A program made the position numbers and the translations under genes. The notes beneath the pieces are model-generated. The model was given only the letters and a program-made list of their open reading frames with translations. It was not told the DNA's origin and ran no database searches. Positions 42,591 to 52,949 of a stretch of DNA of 64,000 bases are shown piece by piece. Where the stretch lies: positions 198,553,835 to 198,617,834 of the forward strand of contig CM030366.1 of NCBI GenBank assembly GCA_017893485.1. The letters are read 5' to 3'. Within the stretch, counting starts at the first letter, position 1. Each line of letters starts with the position of its first letter. The stretch comes from Hemerocallis citrina. Lineage: Eukaryota; Streptophyta; Magnoliopsida; Asparagales; Asphodelaceae.

Positions 42591-42867
42591 ATACCAATAT
42601 TTACCAAACAAAACTAGAATACAACCAGGAGACATTTCTTGCTGAGAAAGCTCCTACCAAAGTATCGAAGAAAATATTATTTTTACAATATATTCAAAAA
42701 CTATGCCAAGTAACAGAGGTAAACCAGTTTATCAAGACCATATCTCAACAGCACATGAACAAGACCATCATCCTACCAGGAGCTAATCCAAAAACAATTA
42801 GGACATTGTTCGAAAGAGGACTTATTCATTGCATCTATCCATCCAGAGAATGTGAAGAACTAATCCA
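42587..42867 (+). pseudogene. Unassigned viral coding remnant before the Tat insertion
   Basis: About 90 open codons are rich in Gln and Ile, and the viral part ends 'YPSRECEELIHL'. I do not recognise a domain. The frame runs on into LTR sequence after 42872, which is meaningless. Viral sequence resumes at 55754. Confidence 0.5.
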
Positions 42868-42872
42868 CCTAC

Positions 42873-43469
42873 TGATATGGCTAAAAATGGGGTTAAATCT
42901 GAACTGTCCAAATCAGGAACGAATCTTAAAGCCTAGGGGTAAAATGGTAATTTCACCTACCCATGGGTCTGAAGCGGGTCCTGGGTCTTTTCCCCCAAAA
43001 AACCCTCTAACCCGCGAACGGATCCATCTCAACTGGGTGCGGGTTTCAACCCGCAGCAAACCCGGTCCAGAAAGGATAGAATTAGGGTTTCTGATTAATC
43101 CTAATCAACGGCCCTGATTCATATCTATCCTTTCACTGGGGATTAAGGATTACATTCCTTATCTAACTATAGGGATTACATTCCTAATCTGATCCCAGTG
43201 GCGCCTATAAATACCATCCATCCATCTCCATTAAGAGGTAATCAATCTTTTGCCAGTTTTACGCTCTTTCATAATCACTTCTGGCTACTGACTTGAGCAT
43301 CGGAGGGTGCGTCGCCGGGATCAAACCCGGTGTCTCACACTTTTTGCAGGTGAATGACGGGAGTCAACGGTCAAACTCCAGCGAAACAGGTAACGGGTTT
43401 GCTATTCAAAGTTTTCCAAGAATCCACAAATACTATCTGTTTGCCCCCACACCAGATTCAGCAGTAACA
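42873..43469 (+). repeat. 5' LTR of Gypsy-2
   Basis: TGATATGG...GTAACA; TATA box 'cctataaatacc' near 43205. It is preceded by CCTAC. Confidence 0.95.
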
Positions 43470-43471
43470 GA

Positions 43472-43491
43472 TTGGTGCCATCTGTGGGAAC
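43472..43491 (+). other. Primer-binding site of Gypsy-2
   Basis: 'ttggtgccatctgtgggaac' starts 2 bp after the LTR, close to the Gypsy-1 site with three differences. Confidence 0.75.
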
Positions 43492-43540
43492 AAATGAATA
43501 GCTACCTCCCCTATTCCCGTTGGTCAGATCTTCTCCAGCC

Positions 43541-45061
43541 ATGCCTCCTAGGAAAGCAAGATCCAGAGGGTCCAACCGAGAACCCAACCCCGATCAGCAA
43601 TAGGAAGTCCCCATCCAACCCGCTCAGCAGCAGGGGCAAATTCCTCCTCAAGCAGAGGACCCTCTCCAACAGGACTTGCCTCCTCCTCAGAATCAACAAC
43701 CTCCCAAGGGTCCCAACCCGCAGAAACAATCTCTCCATCCGGACCACGTCTCCATCCACAATGCCTCTTCGGATTCTATGGCCTCCCACAATTCCCGAGC
43801 TTCCGACCTTCGCAACACCATCCTCAATCAGCAGAAGAATGAGGATCTTCGCCGCCGTCTCGATGAAAAGCGGGCCCGAGAGGGAGCCTCCCGCCAGCAA
43901 CGTCCGGATGAGCGATCTCCTCACCACCAAGGCTACAGAAGGTCCCTTATCCGAAGGGGGCGGAGAGAGTCCCCCGAGCATCATAGGAGAAGGCCCCATT
44001 CCCCTGCCGGTCGGCAACATTGTAGGAACGATGAGGCACCCATCACCCGTGCCGAGTTCCAGCAGTTCTAAGCAACCGTCCTACAAGCTCTCAATCTCCG
44101 TCCCAACAACACCAATGCTCCAAGGATTCCCACTCCTCCTCCGGTCCGAAGTTCTCGCTGAAGGTCCCTAACTCCTCCCCCAGCTCCTAGTAACCCCCAA
44201 CACATTTCAAGTCCTCACTGCTCCAGGAGCTACCGTCGTCGTAGCCCCCGCTCTCCCTCGTACGAAGACGAGTCTAGAGGCTCGGTTGATTACCGTCGAA
44301 GGGATGACGCTGTCTACCGCCGTCTCTACGAAATGGAGAGGTGCTTGGGTCAGTTAGACTGAGAAGAAGAGCTTAGAGGAAGGACCCTTCGCCCTAGTCG
44401 ACCTCCTTTTTCCCGAACCATAATGGATATGCCCGTACTAATTGGCTTTAGACCTCCTCAATTCGAGACTTATTCCGGAGAGACTGACCCCGTAGATCAC
44501 ATCGAAAGCTTCAAGACCCTCATGCTCATCCATCAACCTTCCGATGCTCTGCTATGCAAGACCTTCCCCGCAACTCTCAAGGGTCCGGCTCGAGAATGGT
44601 ACTCTTGCCTAGCCCCTTCCTCAATATTCTCCTTCGAGCAATTTGAGACCCTATTCGTCACCCACTTCGTGAGTAGCCGCCGAACTGAGAAGACCAGCAT
44701 TTTGCTACTCTACCTCCACCAGAAGAAGGGTGAGAAGCTGAGAGACTACGTGAAAAGGTTCACAGCGGAAGCCAGGTCCATAGCATCCCTCGACCAGTCG
44801 TTCGCTGCGGCAGCATTTCAATCCAATGTCCTCAACTCCAGCCTTCGCTCCTCCCTCGCCAAGAAGCCCCCACAGAACTTCTCTGACCTCCTCCTCCGAA
44901 GCGAAAAGTATATTCGGGCCGAAGAAGCTGAACACCGCCCCAACTTGGAGGGGTCTTCCTCCGGGTCTAAGAGAAAGGGAACAGAAGAGGAGGGGGCTAA
45001 GAAGCTCCAGAAGGATAATGACGGCCAGTGCCGACCCCCCCCCCCCCCCCCCCCGATTTGA
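43541..45061 (+). pseudogene. gag of Gypsy-2
   Basis: One frame from ATG 43541 (MPPRKARSRG) through an Arg/Pro/Gln-rich region to the gag core 'FRPPQFETYSGETDPVDH' (near 44450), 'LKGPAREWY' and 'RSEKYIRAEEAEH' (near 44900). Four in-frame stops (near 43604, 44069, 44161 and 44361) are TAG, TAA, TGA and TGA, each explicable by one C-to-T change. A run of about 17 C at 45037-45054 shifts the frame. The knuckle 'WCRYHRDHGHDTNDR' (near 45180-45225) follows in the next frame; its last Cys is now Arg. Confidence 0.88.
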
Positions 45062-45830
45062 AAAATTTACTCTCCTTAATGCCAACATCTCCACAATTCT
45101 CATGGAAATTGAGAAGGAGGGGGTGATACCTCCTGCGCCAAAAATGAACACCCCCGGCAAGAAAAGGGACATGGAGAAGTGGTGTCGTTATCACCGGGAC
45201 CATGGCCACGACACCAATGATCGTCGGGCCCTCAAGAACGAGATAGTAGCCCTCATCCAGAGGGGACAGCTGACCAGGTTCGTAAGAAAGGACCGAGCCG
45301 ACCTTCCTCCCTCGCCTCGGGGGGCTAACAAACATCCTGAACGAGACGAATCGCCCGACTTCGAAGAGGAGCATGTCCTACACCTCATTCACAGGGGCCC
45401 CATAGGGGGCTCCTCCAACTCCTTTCGAAAAGCGTTTATAACGAAAGTTAATTCGGTTTGCGCCACCCCTTCTCCTAAAGGCCTCGGAGTGCCCGTCACA
45501 TTCTCAGATGAAGACCTTGAGGGCGTCCGAACTCCCTACTGTGATGCACTCGTCATCAACGTCCACATGGTGAACTTTAAAGTGGAGCGGATCCTAGTGG
45601 ACAATGGCAGCTCCGTTAACATCCTCTTCCTCGCCGCTTTCAAAGGCCTCAAACTATCCAGAGACAGACTCAAGCCAGCCGGCTACACACTCCATGGGTT
45701 CACAGGAGTGCCAGTGACTATTGAAGGGGTGATCACCCTCGATGTAACCGCTGGCAAAACTCCTACTACCCGAACGGAGTCGATGAACTTTATGGTCGTA
45801 GATGTCCTCGCAGCTTACAATGTCATTTTG
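45055..45830 (+). pseudogene. Gag end and aspartic protease of Gypsy-2
   Basis: Continues gag in the +1 frame after the C run. The protease has 'RILVDNGSSVNILFL' (near 45590-45635) and 'NVILG' (near 45815-45830). The sequence then jumps straight into the RT palm, so the protease C-terminus and the start of RT are deleted. Confidence 0.85.
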
Positions 45831-46700
45831 GGTTATGCCCTTCGGTTTGAAGAATGCAGGCGCCATATATCAACGCCTCGTCAACAAGGTTTTCCAAGCT
45901 CAAATCAGCCGGAATATGGAGGTGTATGTCGACGATATGCTTGTGAAGAGCATCCATGGGGCCGATCATGTGGTCGACCTGTAGGAGGCATTCGATGTAC
46001 TGAGAAAGCACAACATGAGGCTCAACCCGAACAAGTGTGCGTTCGGAGTCTCGTCAGGAAAGTTTCTCGGCTTCATGGTTAGCCAATGAGAAACCGAAGC
46101 TAATCCTGAGAAAATCAAGGCCATATTAGACATGGCCCCTTCCAAGAACGTTAAGAAAGTTCAGAGGCTAACAGGCCGCCTAGCCGCTATAGGGCGTTTC
46201 CTCTCGAAGTCCGGGGAGAAATGCCTCCCTTTCTTCAAGGCCCTCAGGGGGGCTAAAGGTTTCGAATGGGGTCAACAACAATAGGAGTCATTCGACCAAC
46301 TCAAGGCTTACCTCGTCAATCCTCCTCTCCTCAGCAAACCAATCCCTGGTGAACCCCTCTACCTCTACCTGGCCGCCTCCGAGCAGATCCTTAGCGCCAT
46401 TCTCGCGAGGGAAGAAGATAAGACCCAAAAGCCCATCTATTACGTGAGCAAGGTACTTCGGGATGCCGAGCTCCGCTACCCCAGGATAGAGAAGATTGCA
46501 TATGCCCTAGTGATGGCCGCAAGAAAGCTTCGCCCATATTTTCAGTCCCATTCGGTGGTCGTTCTTACCGACCAACCGCTGAAGCAGTTTCTCCCCAAGC
46601 CAGAAACCTCCGGTCGCCTTATGAAGTGGTCTATCGAGCTGAGCCAACATGATATAACATATCAGCCTCGGACCGCGATCAAGGCACAGGCCCTAGTAGA
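45831..46700 (+). pseudogene. Reverse transcriptase remnant and first RNase H of Gypsy-2
   Basis: The sequence begins at 'MPFGLKNAGAIYQRLVN'. The catalytic 'VYVDDMLVKS' lies near 45920-45950. RT fingers and part of the palm are lost. A gypsy-type RNase H follows ('YYVSKVL', 'YPRIEKIAYALVMAARKLR'). Stops at 45984, 46088 and 46282 are again TAG/TGA in place of Gln/Arg-type codons. Confidence 0.88.
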
Positions 46701-46759
46701 GTTCATAGTTGAAAGTACCATCCCCGAGTTCAGCCAAGCAACGAAGGGACCACCTGTCT

Positions 46760-47200
46760 GGTCGGTTTATGTGGATGGGTCCTCTTGTAACGAGGGAAGC
46801 GGAGCAGGGGTCATTCTGGCAGGCCCAGATGACTTCATCCTCCAATACTCCCTCCGCATCAACTTCAAGGCCTCAAACAATGAAGCAGAATACGAGACAC
46901 TCATAGTCGGCCTTGGAATGGCTCGCAATGCAGGGGCGCAACGTCTCCGGATCTTTAGCGATTCTCAGCTAGTCGTAAATTAGGTCTTAGGCGAATATGA
47001 AGCTCGAGATGACCGAATGGTTAAGTACTTATCCAAGGTCAGGAATCTCATGGCTCAATTTGAAGAAGCTCTCTTCCAGCGAATCCCCCGAGAAGAGAAT
47101 TCCCAGGCCGATGCCCTCTCCAAGCTGGCCTCCTCCTCCCTCCAAGGTCTCGAACAGACCGTCTTGATTGAGGTGCTCCTGAAGCCAAGTATAGAAGACG
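46760..47200 (+). pseudogene. Archaeal-type RNase H domain of Gypsy-2
   Basis: Second RNase H, as in Tat elements: 'VYVDGSSCNEGSGAGVIL' (Asp), 'NNEAEYETLIVGL' (Glu) and 'IFSDSQLVVN' (Asp) then a TAG at 46981-46983 where Gln is expected ('VVN-stop-VLGEYEA'). It continues in the same frame after the stop. Confidence 0.85.
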
Positions 47201-48513
47201 AAACTTCCGATCCTATGGAGTCCCTACCTGTCCCGCTTCAAGAAAATTGGATGAAACCCCTCGTTGACTTTCTCAGAGATGGGCTCCTCCCCGAAGATCC
47301 TAAGGAAGCTCGCCGAGTAAGAACCCGAGCAGAGCGATACACACTTATCGAGGGCATCCTTTACAAGCGTTCCTTCACACAGGTAGACGGCATGCCTTAT
47401 TTGAGATGCCTCTCCCCAGAGCAAGCCGAATACGCCCTGCAAAAACTTCACGAAGGCATCGGCGGGGCACATTCAGGGTCCAGATCCCTAGCCTGCAAAG
47501 TGTTGAACTACGGATATTTCTGGCCCACTCTCCTCCAAGACGCTAAACTATACGTTCGGCAATGCGGTTCCTGCCAGAAGTACTCCAACATCTGTCACCT
47601 CCCACAAGCTCTGCTCACTTCCCTATCAAGTCCTATCCCTTTCGCAATGTGGGGGATGGATTTACTAGGGCCATTCCCACCACCTCCTGGCCAGTTCAAA
47701 TTCTTAGTCGTGGCAATCGACTACTTCTCGAAGTGGATAGAGCCCGAGCCCTTGACCACAATCACCGAGAACAAAGTATTTCAATTCTTCTGGAAGAACG
47801 TAATTTGCCAATTTGGAGTCCCTCGGGTCCTCATTACAGACAACGGAACCCAGTTCACCGGGGCTGCCTTCCGAGCCCTATGTGAAAACCTCACCATCCA
47901 ACAGCGTTTCTCCTCCGTCTCCCATCCACAGTCGAATGGCCAAGTTGAGATTGCTAACCGACAGATCCTCTCCGGTATTAAGAAGAGGTTGGATAAGTGC
48001 TCTAAAGGCTTATGGGTCGATCAACTCCCCAACATACTGTGGAACTATCGCACCACAAAACGGACCCCTACAGGAGAGTCTCCATTCAATCTCACCTATG
48101 GGTCCGAGGCTATGATCCCCCTAGAAGTCGGTATACCCTCTCCTCGTCTAATGGCTTATGAAGAAGAACAAAATGCCAGGGAGCTCCGAGCAAATCTAGA
48201 CTTGATTGATGAGATCCGAGAAAGAGCTGCCATTCGTCAACAAAGCTACCGAAGAAGGATCGAGTTGGCATACAATAAGAGAGTCTGGTCTACCGACCGC
48301 AAAGAAGGGGACTTGGTCCTCAGAAAGTTAGCCATCTCTTTTCCTGGTCAGAAGAGCAAACTAGCTCCGAATTGGGAGGGACCCTATAAGATCGTCAAAG
48401 TAGTTTGGCCCGGGACATACAGATTAGAAGACCTCGAAGGCAGAGCGATCCCCAGGACTTGGAATGCCGACCATCTCTTGAAATACCAAGAGAGAGCACT
48501 AACACCTCTCTAA
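47017..48513 (+). CDS. Integrase of Gypsy-2 (open frame, in a dead element)
   Basis: A 498-codon uninterrupted frame contains the end of RNase H and the whole integrase. It has the zinc-binding 'HEGIGGAHSG' and 'QCGSCQKY', the core 'GMDLLGPFPP' (first Asp), 'LITDNGTQFTG' (second Asp) and 'QSNGQVEIANRQI' (Glu), and the C-terminal 'WEGPYKIVK' GPY/F-type module. There is no chromodomain, as expected for Tat. The true upstream frame is cut by the stop at 46983, so no native start exists. Gypsy-1 carries a degraded homologue at 10804. Confidence 0.9.
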   Translation: MVKYLSKVRNLMAQFEEALFQRIPREENSQADALSKLASSSLQGLEQTVLIEVLLKPSIEDETSDPMESLPVPLQENWMKPLVDFLRDGLLPEDPKEARRVRTRAERYTLIEGILYKRSFTQVDGMPYLRCLSPEQAEYALQKLHEGIGGAHSGSRSLACKVLNYGYFWPTLLQDAKLYVRQCGSCQKYSNICHLPQALLTSLSSPIPFAMWGMDLLGPFPPPPGQFKFLVVAIDYFSKWIEPEPLTTITENKVFQFFWKNVICQFGVPRVLITDNGTQFTGAAFRALCENLTIQQRFSSVSHPQSNGQVEIANRQILSGIKKRLDKCSKGLWVDQLPNILWNYRTTKRTPTGESPFNLTYGSEAMIPLEVGIPSPRLMAYEEEQNARELRANLDLIDEIRERAAIRQQSYRRRIELAYNKRVWSTDRKEGDLVLRKLAISFPGQKSKLAPNWEGPYKIVKVVWPGTYRLEDLEGRAIPRTWNADHLLKYQERALTPL

Positions 48514-48689
48514 GTATTCTGGGATGTCGAACCGTTCCTCTCCTTTTACTTATATTTTTTCCTTTTTTTCTCTCTTGTAATAACGGCTCGCAACTTTAGA
48601 AGCAGCTGACTGTTAGTCATTAATAAAGAAAGTTTTTTTCATGTTACTTGTTAAATTACTTGCATCTCTCTGCCTCTACTCTTCACTCT

Positions 48690-49235
48690 AACAACGAGTT
48701 CGGAGTCCAACACTTGGTTCGATTCTGCTTCGCAAGCTCGTCTTAAGCGAGCTAGGAGTGGGTCACCATTCGGAATTGCTCCCACAACCGTTGAACAAAC
48801 CCTAACGACGAGTTCGGAGTCCAACACTTGGTTCGATTCTGCTCCGCAGGCTCGCTTTTAAGCGAGCTAGGAGTGGGTCGCTATTCGGAATTGCTCCCAC
48901 AACCGTTGAACAAATTCTAACGACGAGTTTGGAGTCCAACACTTGGTTCGATTCTGCTCCGCAAGCTCGCTCTTAAGAGAGCTAGGAGTGGGTCGCCATT
49001 CGGAATTGCTCCCACAACCGTTGAACAAACTCTAACGACGAGTTCGGAGTCCAACACTTGGTTCGAACCACTCCGCAAGCTCGCTCTCAAGCGAGCTAGG
49101 AGTAGTTTGCCATTCGGAATTGCTCCCACAACCGTTGAACAAACTCTAGCGACGAGTTCAAAGCCCAACGCTTGGCTCGACTCCACCTCTCGAGCTCTAT
49201 CAAGCAAGCCAGAAGTGGGTCGCCCATAAGAAAGG
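48690..49235. repeat. Tandem repeats of 114-115 bp in the Gypsy-2 3' region
   Basis: 'cgagtt(c/t)' anchors start at 48695, 48809, 48924, 49039 and 49153, each followed by 'ggagtccaacacttggttcg' or a variant, giving five units. Each has 'agctcgctcttaagcgagct', a strong inverted repeat. The unit length is like the 113-bp array of Gypsy-1 but the sequence differs. Confidence 0.93.
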
Positions 49236-49411
49236 AGTTTGCTTCTGATTTTAAGTAGTTGTCAAAAGTTGGAAGAGTTATACTTAAGCTAATACCAGCC
49301 AACGCAACATTCAAATAACAGAAGCAAAACAAACCTTTTTATTAAGAGCCCGGACAAGGCTGACACTACAACGAATTTTTACAATAACTTGAAGGGCATA
49401 ATACAACTTAT

Positions 49412-50253
49412 TTAATGCTTCTTTGGTAGGAGAACGCTTCGGTTCAGAGACACGCGAGGGCGGCGTCGCCTTCCCTCTGAGCTCGACTCTAAACCAGCGA
49501 AGCGAGACCCCCCTTCGCCGCTAATTCTAGCTGTGGCCCCAACCGAGGTGCCACTAGATGAAACGGCTACACCACTCTGAGCGTTAGCCGGGCTCTGCCT
49601 AACGACGGGCGAACGAGTTGCAAGTTCATAGAACGAGATTCCTCTTTGGCTTTCTTCACGAGTACACGACGTACTGCGAACATTGGCCCTCACAGGCTGA
49701 GGTTTTAGCGTTGCAATCTCCTCCTCTAGCTCGACGATCCTATCTCTGAGAATATCGTCTTCCGCCGATGCTTTGAAACGGGGAAGTTTGGATGAGCCTG
49801 CGACGTTTGTGCTATCGGCCACAACACGACGAAGATGAGTCACTTCGATACCTCGGTCGATCGTGATCCTCCTCAGCTTGTCAATTGTTGCCAACAACTC
49901 ATCGCGCTCGGACATCAACATCCCCACCTTCGAAGCTAACTCCTCTTCTTCAGCTGAGTGTTCTTTCACCGTCACTTCCAATTGACGAATCTCCACCAGC
50001 AGTTCACTGTTTCTTTGTTCGACATCAAAAAGCCCCTTACGGATCAACTCTACCTCGCCTTCGAGAGGAGTCGCTCGAGATTGTTTCCGCAGTTGCCTCA
50101 ACTCGCGAAAATACCCTCTTGCGGTTGCTTTGATGTCCTCCAATTTTAAGAAGTCATAAAACGCTTTATCTCGACTACTAGAAAGAGCATTCTTCGTTTT
50201 CTCCAACTCAGCGCGAAGATAGGAGACCTCAGTAATTGGACCCAACTCAACCT
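49412..50253 (-). pseudogene. Partial second antisense gene of Gypsy-2 (coiled coil)
   Basis: A 277-codon frame on the - strand. Long heptad-rich Glu/Leu/Lys stretches ('LRAELEKTKNALSSS', 'LRDRIVELEEEIATL') predict a coiled coil. A splice-acceptor-like 'tttgtag' sits just before it at 50253, so it looks like the last exon of a gene whose earlier exons are gone. The C-terminal part is Ser/Arg-rich ('GRRRRPRVSLNRS'). Function unknown. Confidence 0.6.
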
Positions 50254-50462
50254 ACAAAGCGGAGAAATATCAAGAGAAGTCCTCGACACTTAAAGACGCA
50301 ACCCGAGCAAAAAGAGTTGAATAAATTTGCGAAAATTTCGTAATCTTCAGCCAAAACACCAGCTTTCATTAAAAGTCGAAAGTTTACAAAAAGCGGTGGC
50401 CAGTCCGCAGTTAGGCATTACAAAAAAGAAGAAGAAGAACGAAAAAAGAAGAGACGACAAAG

Positions 50463-51043
50463 TCAGGGGCCGACCTCGTCATCGGTCGGCACAGTTACAA
50501 CCATGCCCTCGGCAACCCCTTCACCTTCGGAGTTCTCGCCCTCCGGCCTCGGAGCGAACGCGGCCAAGGGCAGCTCTTCCTCACCTTCCACGGAGTCGTA
50601 GAAGTAGTAGGACGAGACGTCGAACCCGGGGTTCCGAGCAACGATATGCTTCAGGGCTCGGCCGTACGCCTCCTCCATGTTCGTCAACATGTGAGCCTCA
50701 GTCTCGTCCCGAACTGCCTTCTCTGCAGCCGCCGCCTTCGACATTTGCTCGTTTAGGGCTTCCTCCGTCGCCTTCCGAGCCTCTGACAGCTCCCCTTCGA
50801 GCCGAGCCCTCTCCTTCTCAATGGTCTCGACCTTGGAGGCCTCGACAGCCGAGCTCCTCAGTGCCTCGGCGAGCTGAGCCTTTAGGTCGGCAACCTCGGC
50901 CTCGAGTGAAGTAGAGTGCAATTGCTTGGCCTCCAGCTCCTTCACCGCTCTAGACCGCTCCAACCGTTCCCGGTTGTTCTGAACGGTCATCTCCTTCTCC
51001 TTGCTTGCAAATTCCTCGAGCAGATAGTTGAAATGGCAGAGGG
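50463..51043 (-). CDS. Antisense gene of Gypsy-2, last exon (coiled coil)
   Basis: On the - strand from an acceptor 'ttgcttgtag' at 51044. It begins 'TLCHFNYLLEEFASKEKE', then a coiled coil ('LEAEVADLKAQLAEALRSS', 'IEKERARLEGELSEARKA'), then an acidic tail ending 'DDEVGP'. It is joined by an 80-nt GT-AG intron (51123-51044, donor gtaagt) to the previous exon. This is the 3' part of the additional antisense ORF typical of Tat elements; its role is unknown. Confidence 0.7.
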
Positions 51044-51123
51044 TCTACAAGCAACACAAGCAACAGTCAAGAACGAGTGCAAAAACTTAGAAAAATTCTC
51101 AAGAAAGTGATCTACCACTTACC

Positions 51124-51650
51124 AACATAGTGTTCCGAGCGATCTGCATCGCGGCATCCCTAACTTCACCCGCCTTCAACGCCGCTCGGTCTTTGGGGGT
51201 AGGCAGGTGCTTAACCACCTGCATACAAATGTTGCCATCCCCCAAGAATCCGTCGACCTTCATCACGCGCCAGTCAGGGACGAAGATGCGCTTGTGCTCC
51301 TCGGTCAGGATCTACTCCGCCTCGGCAGTAAGCGGTGGGACGTCGAGAGCCAGCATCGCGCTGATGTTGAATGCTCTGCCCGAAGACCCTGGAGCATCCG
51401 CTTGCACCGTGGGGGTCAGCACATCCGAGGTAGGAGGGACGTTCGGTGTGACAAGGCCCTGATTGGGCTTGACCAGCTCGACAACTTGACGCTCGGGGGT
51501 CGGAGAAACCGAAGGTATCTTGGGCGCTAGGCCACCTTGAGGTCCGGACACGGTCCTCTTTCTCTTCCTCGCCTCCTGCTCCTTAGCCGCTCGAGCCTTC
51601 GCCATCAAACCTTTGTAGTCCATGCCGGAGGATTCTGCGCAAGCTGAGTG
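51124..51650 (-). pseudogene. Antisense gene of Gypsy-2, middle exon
   Basis: A Lys/Arg-rich start ('AKARAAKEQEARKRKRTV', possible nuclear signal) and a Pro/Thr-rich middle. An in-frame TAG at 51312 (reads as C-to-T at a Gln codon) interrupts the exon, which otherwise continues to the donor at 51123. The acceptor side is near 51645 ('ttttttcactcag'). Confidence 0.65.
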
Positions 51651-51709
51651 AAAAAAGTTAGAAAGATTTTCCAAAACTTCAAAGACAAAACAAGAAAAGA
51701 AGAGTCATA

Positions 51710-52710
51710 CTAGGGTTGATCGGACTGAGACCCCCTTGGAATAATGCCTCCTCCGTGATGTCCTTCCAACTGAGGGTCGGAAGGCCGAGCAACTTCTCCA
51801 CGACCTCCGCCTCCTCATTGCTGAGCACGGGCTCTTTCTTCGCCCGCTTCGGAAGACCGTCCCTGGACCACACCGTCGATATCACCCACAGCTCGAGAGT
51901 GCGGACGAGGAAGTACTTTTCCTTCCAATGCTTGATCGAGTTCGGGTGCTCGATCAGCTTCACGCCCTTCCTCGACGAGAGGTAGTACCTTTGTTCATTC
52001 TTGCTGGGTTGGTAAGGTCGGTAGAGACTCCGAAGGATGAACATGTTCGGCTCGGCGCCGACCTCCTGGCATTGAAGAACGAACGCCATCACATGCCGCC
52101 ACGTGTTCGGCATTAACTGAGCTGGACACAAGCCGTACCACTGTAGCACCTCGACCACAAAAGGGTGCAGCGGCAGACGAAGTCCAGCATTCAGTAAGTC
52201 GGGGGGAAAAACACAAACGTCGGCCGAGGACGAGGTGCACGCTCGGAAGCCGGGCCCAGGGAGCAGAAGGCCGTACTCTGTAGGGATTTGGAACCCGCTC
52301 CGGATCCAATGTAAATCTGCCTCGGTCAGCACCGAAGAGATCTGATCCACCTCGAATGTTTCCCTCGGCTCGTTCTCCTCGATCGACTTGGTGGTGCCCT
52401 GCGTCACTTTCTCCAGCAGTTCTCCGGAGTAGCTCCGCACACCGCCAACGCTTGATAGTTAGATCGGCTGCCGACCCAACTCCCCTGCAGCCATCAGATG
52501 CTCAATTATCGTTTCCACCCCCTTGCCCTTGCTGGCTCGGACCAACACCTCCTGGAGAGGCTCGGCAACCTCCATATCCGTACTCGGCCGGACTGTAGTC
52601 TCTTCGGTCGGCTCCACTACCTCCTTCCCCTTATCCTTGCTCGGCCTGACCGCTCGGCTGATGCTTAGGTCCAAGGAGGGGGTCTCATCCGCGGAAGAAA
52701 TCTTAACCAT
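51710..52710 (-). pseudogene. Antisense gene of Gypsy-2, first exon with transposon-type domain
   Basis: On the - strand from ATG 52710 ('MVKISSADETPSLDLSI'). A TAA at 52459-52461 sits in frame where CAA (Gln) is likely. The downstream domain has 'RSGFQIPTEYGLLLPGPG', 'LRLPLHPFVVEVLQWYG' and 'QLMPNTWRHVMAF', which matches the plant 'putative gypsy type transposon' family (Pfam Transposase_28) as I remember it. The donor is about 51707-51709. Despite its name no transposase activity is known for this family. Confidence 0.7.
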
Positions 52711-52949
52711 TCTACAAAGATGGGGAGAGGGACTGACCTTGAAGTGACTAGTGCGGTCTGAAAAGATCACCGGAGCTTCAAATGCCTTGCCGCGACAGCT
52801 AGCAGCGCCGCTCGAGAGCTAAAAACTCTGCTAAAGAAGTAAAAACCAAGAGTGAGAAAGTGAAAGTGAGAAATGAGGTGAAGTATTGAGGGGGTGAAAA
52901 CTTATAGTGAAAAAGACATCTCTTGGGCTTCATAACGTAAGGACGTGAC

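Larger units (their letters stand above)
40551..42867 (+). pseudogene. Endogenous caulimovirid, left part (movement protein to protease)
   Basis: This is an old, inactive integrated copy of a plant pararetrovirus. The host/virus boundary at 40550 is where similarity to the U1 flank (copy A base 2616) stops. In order it holds a degraded movement-protein region, a small foreign insert (41570-41661), two aspartic-protease-like regions and an unassigned stretch, then stops at the Tat insertion. Many stops and frameshifts are present. No YxDD reverse-transcriptase motif was found in either part. Confidence 0.75.

Noticed and set aside
50327..50914. Plus-strand Arg/Pro/Ser-rich ORF of 195 codons
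   Set aside because: It is the shadow of the antisense coiled-coil exon; composition reflects reversed Glu/Ala codons.
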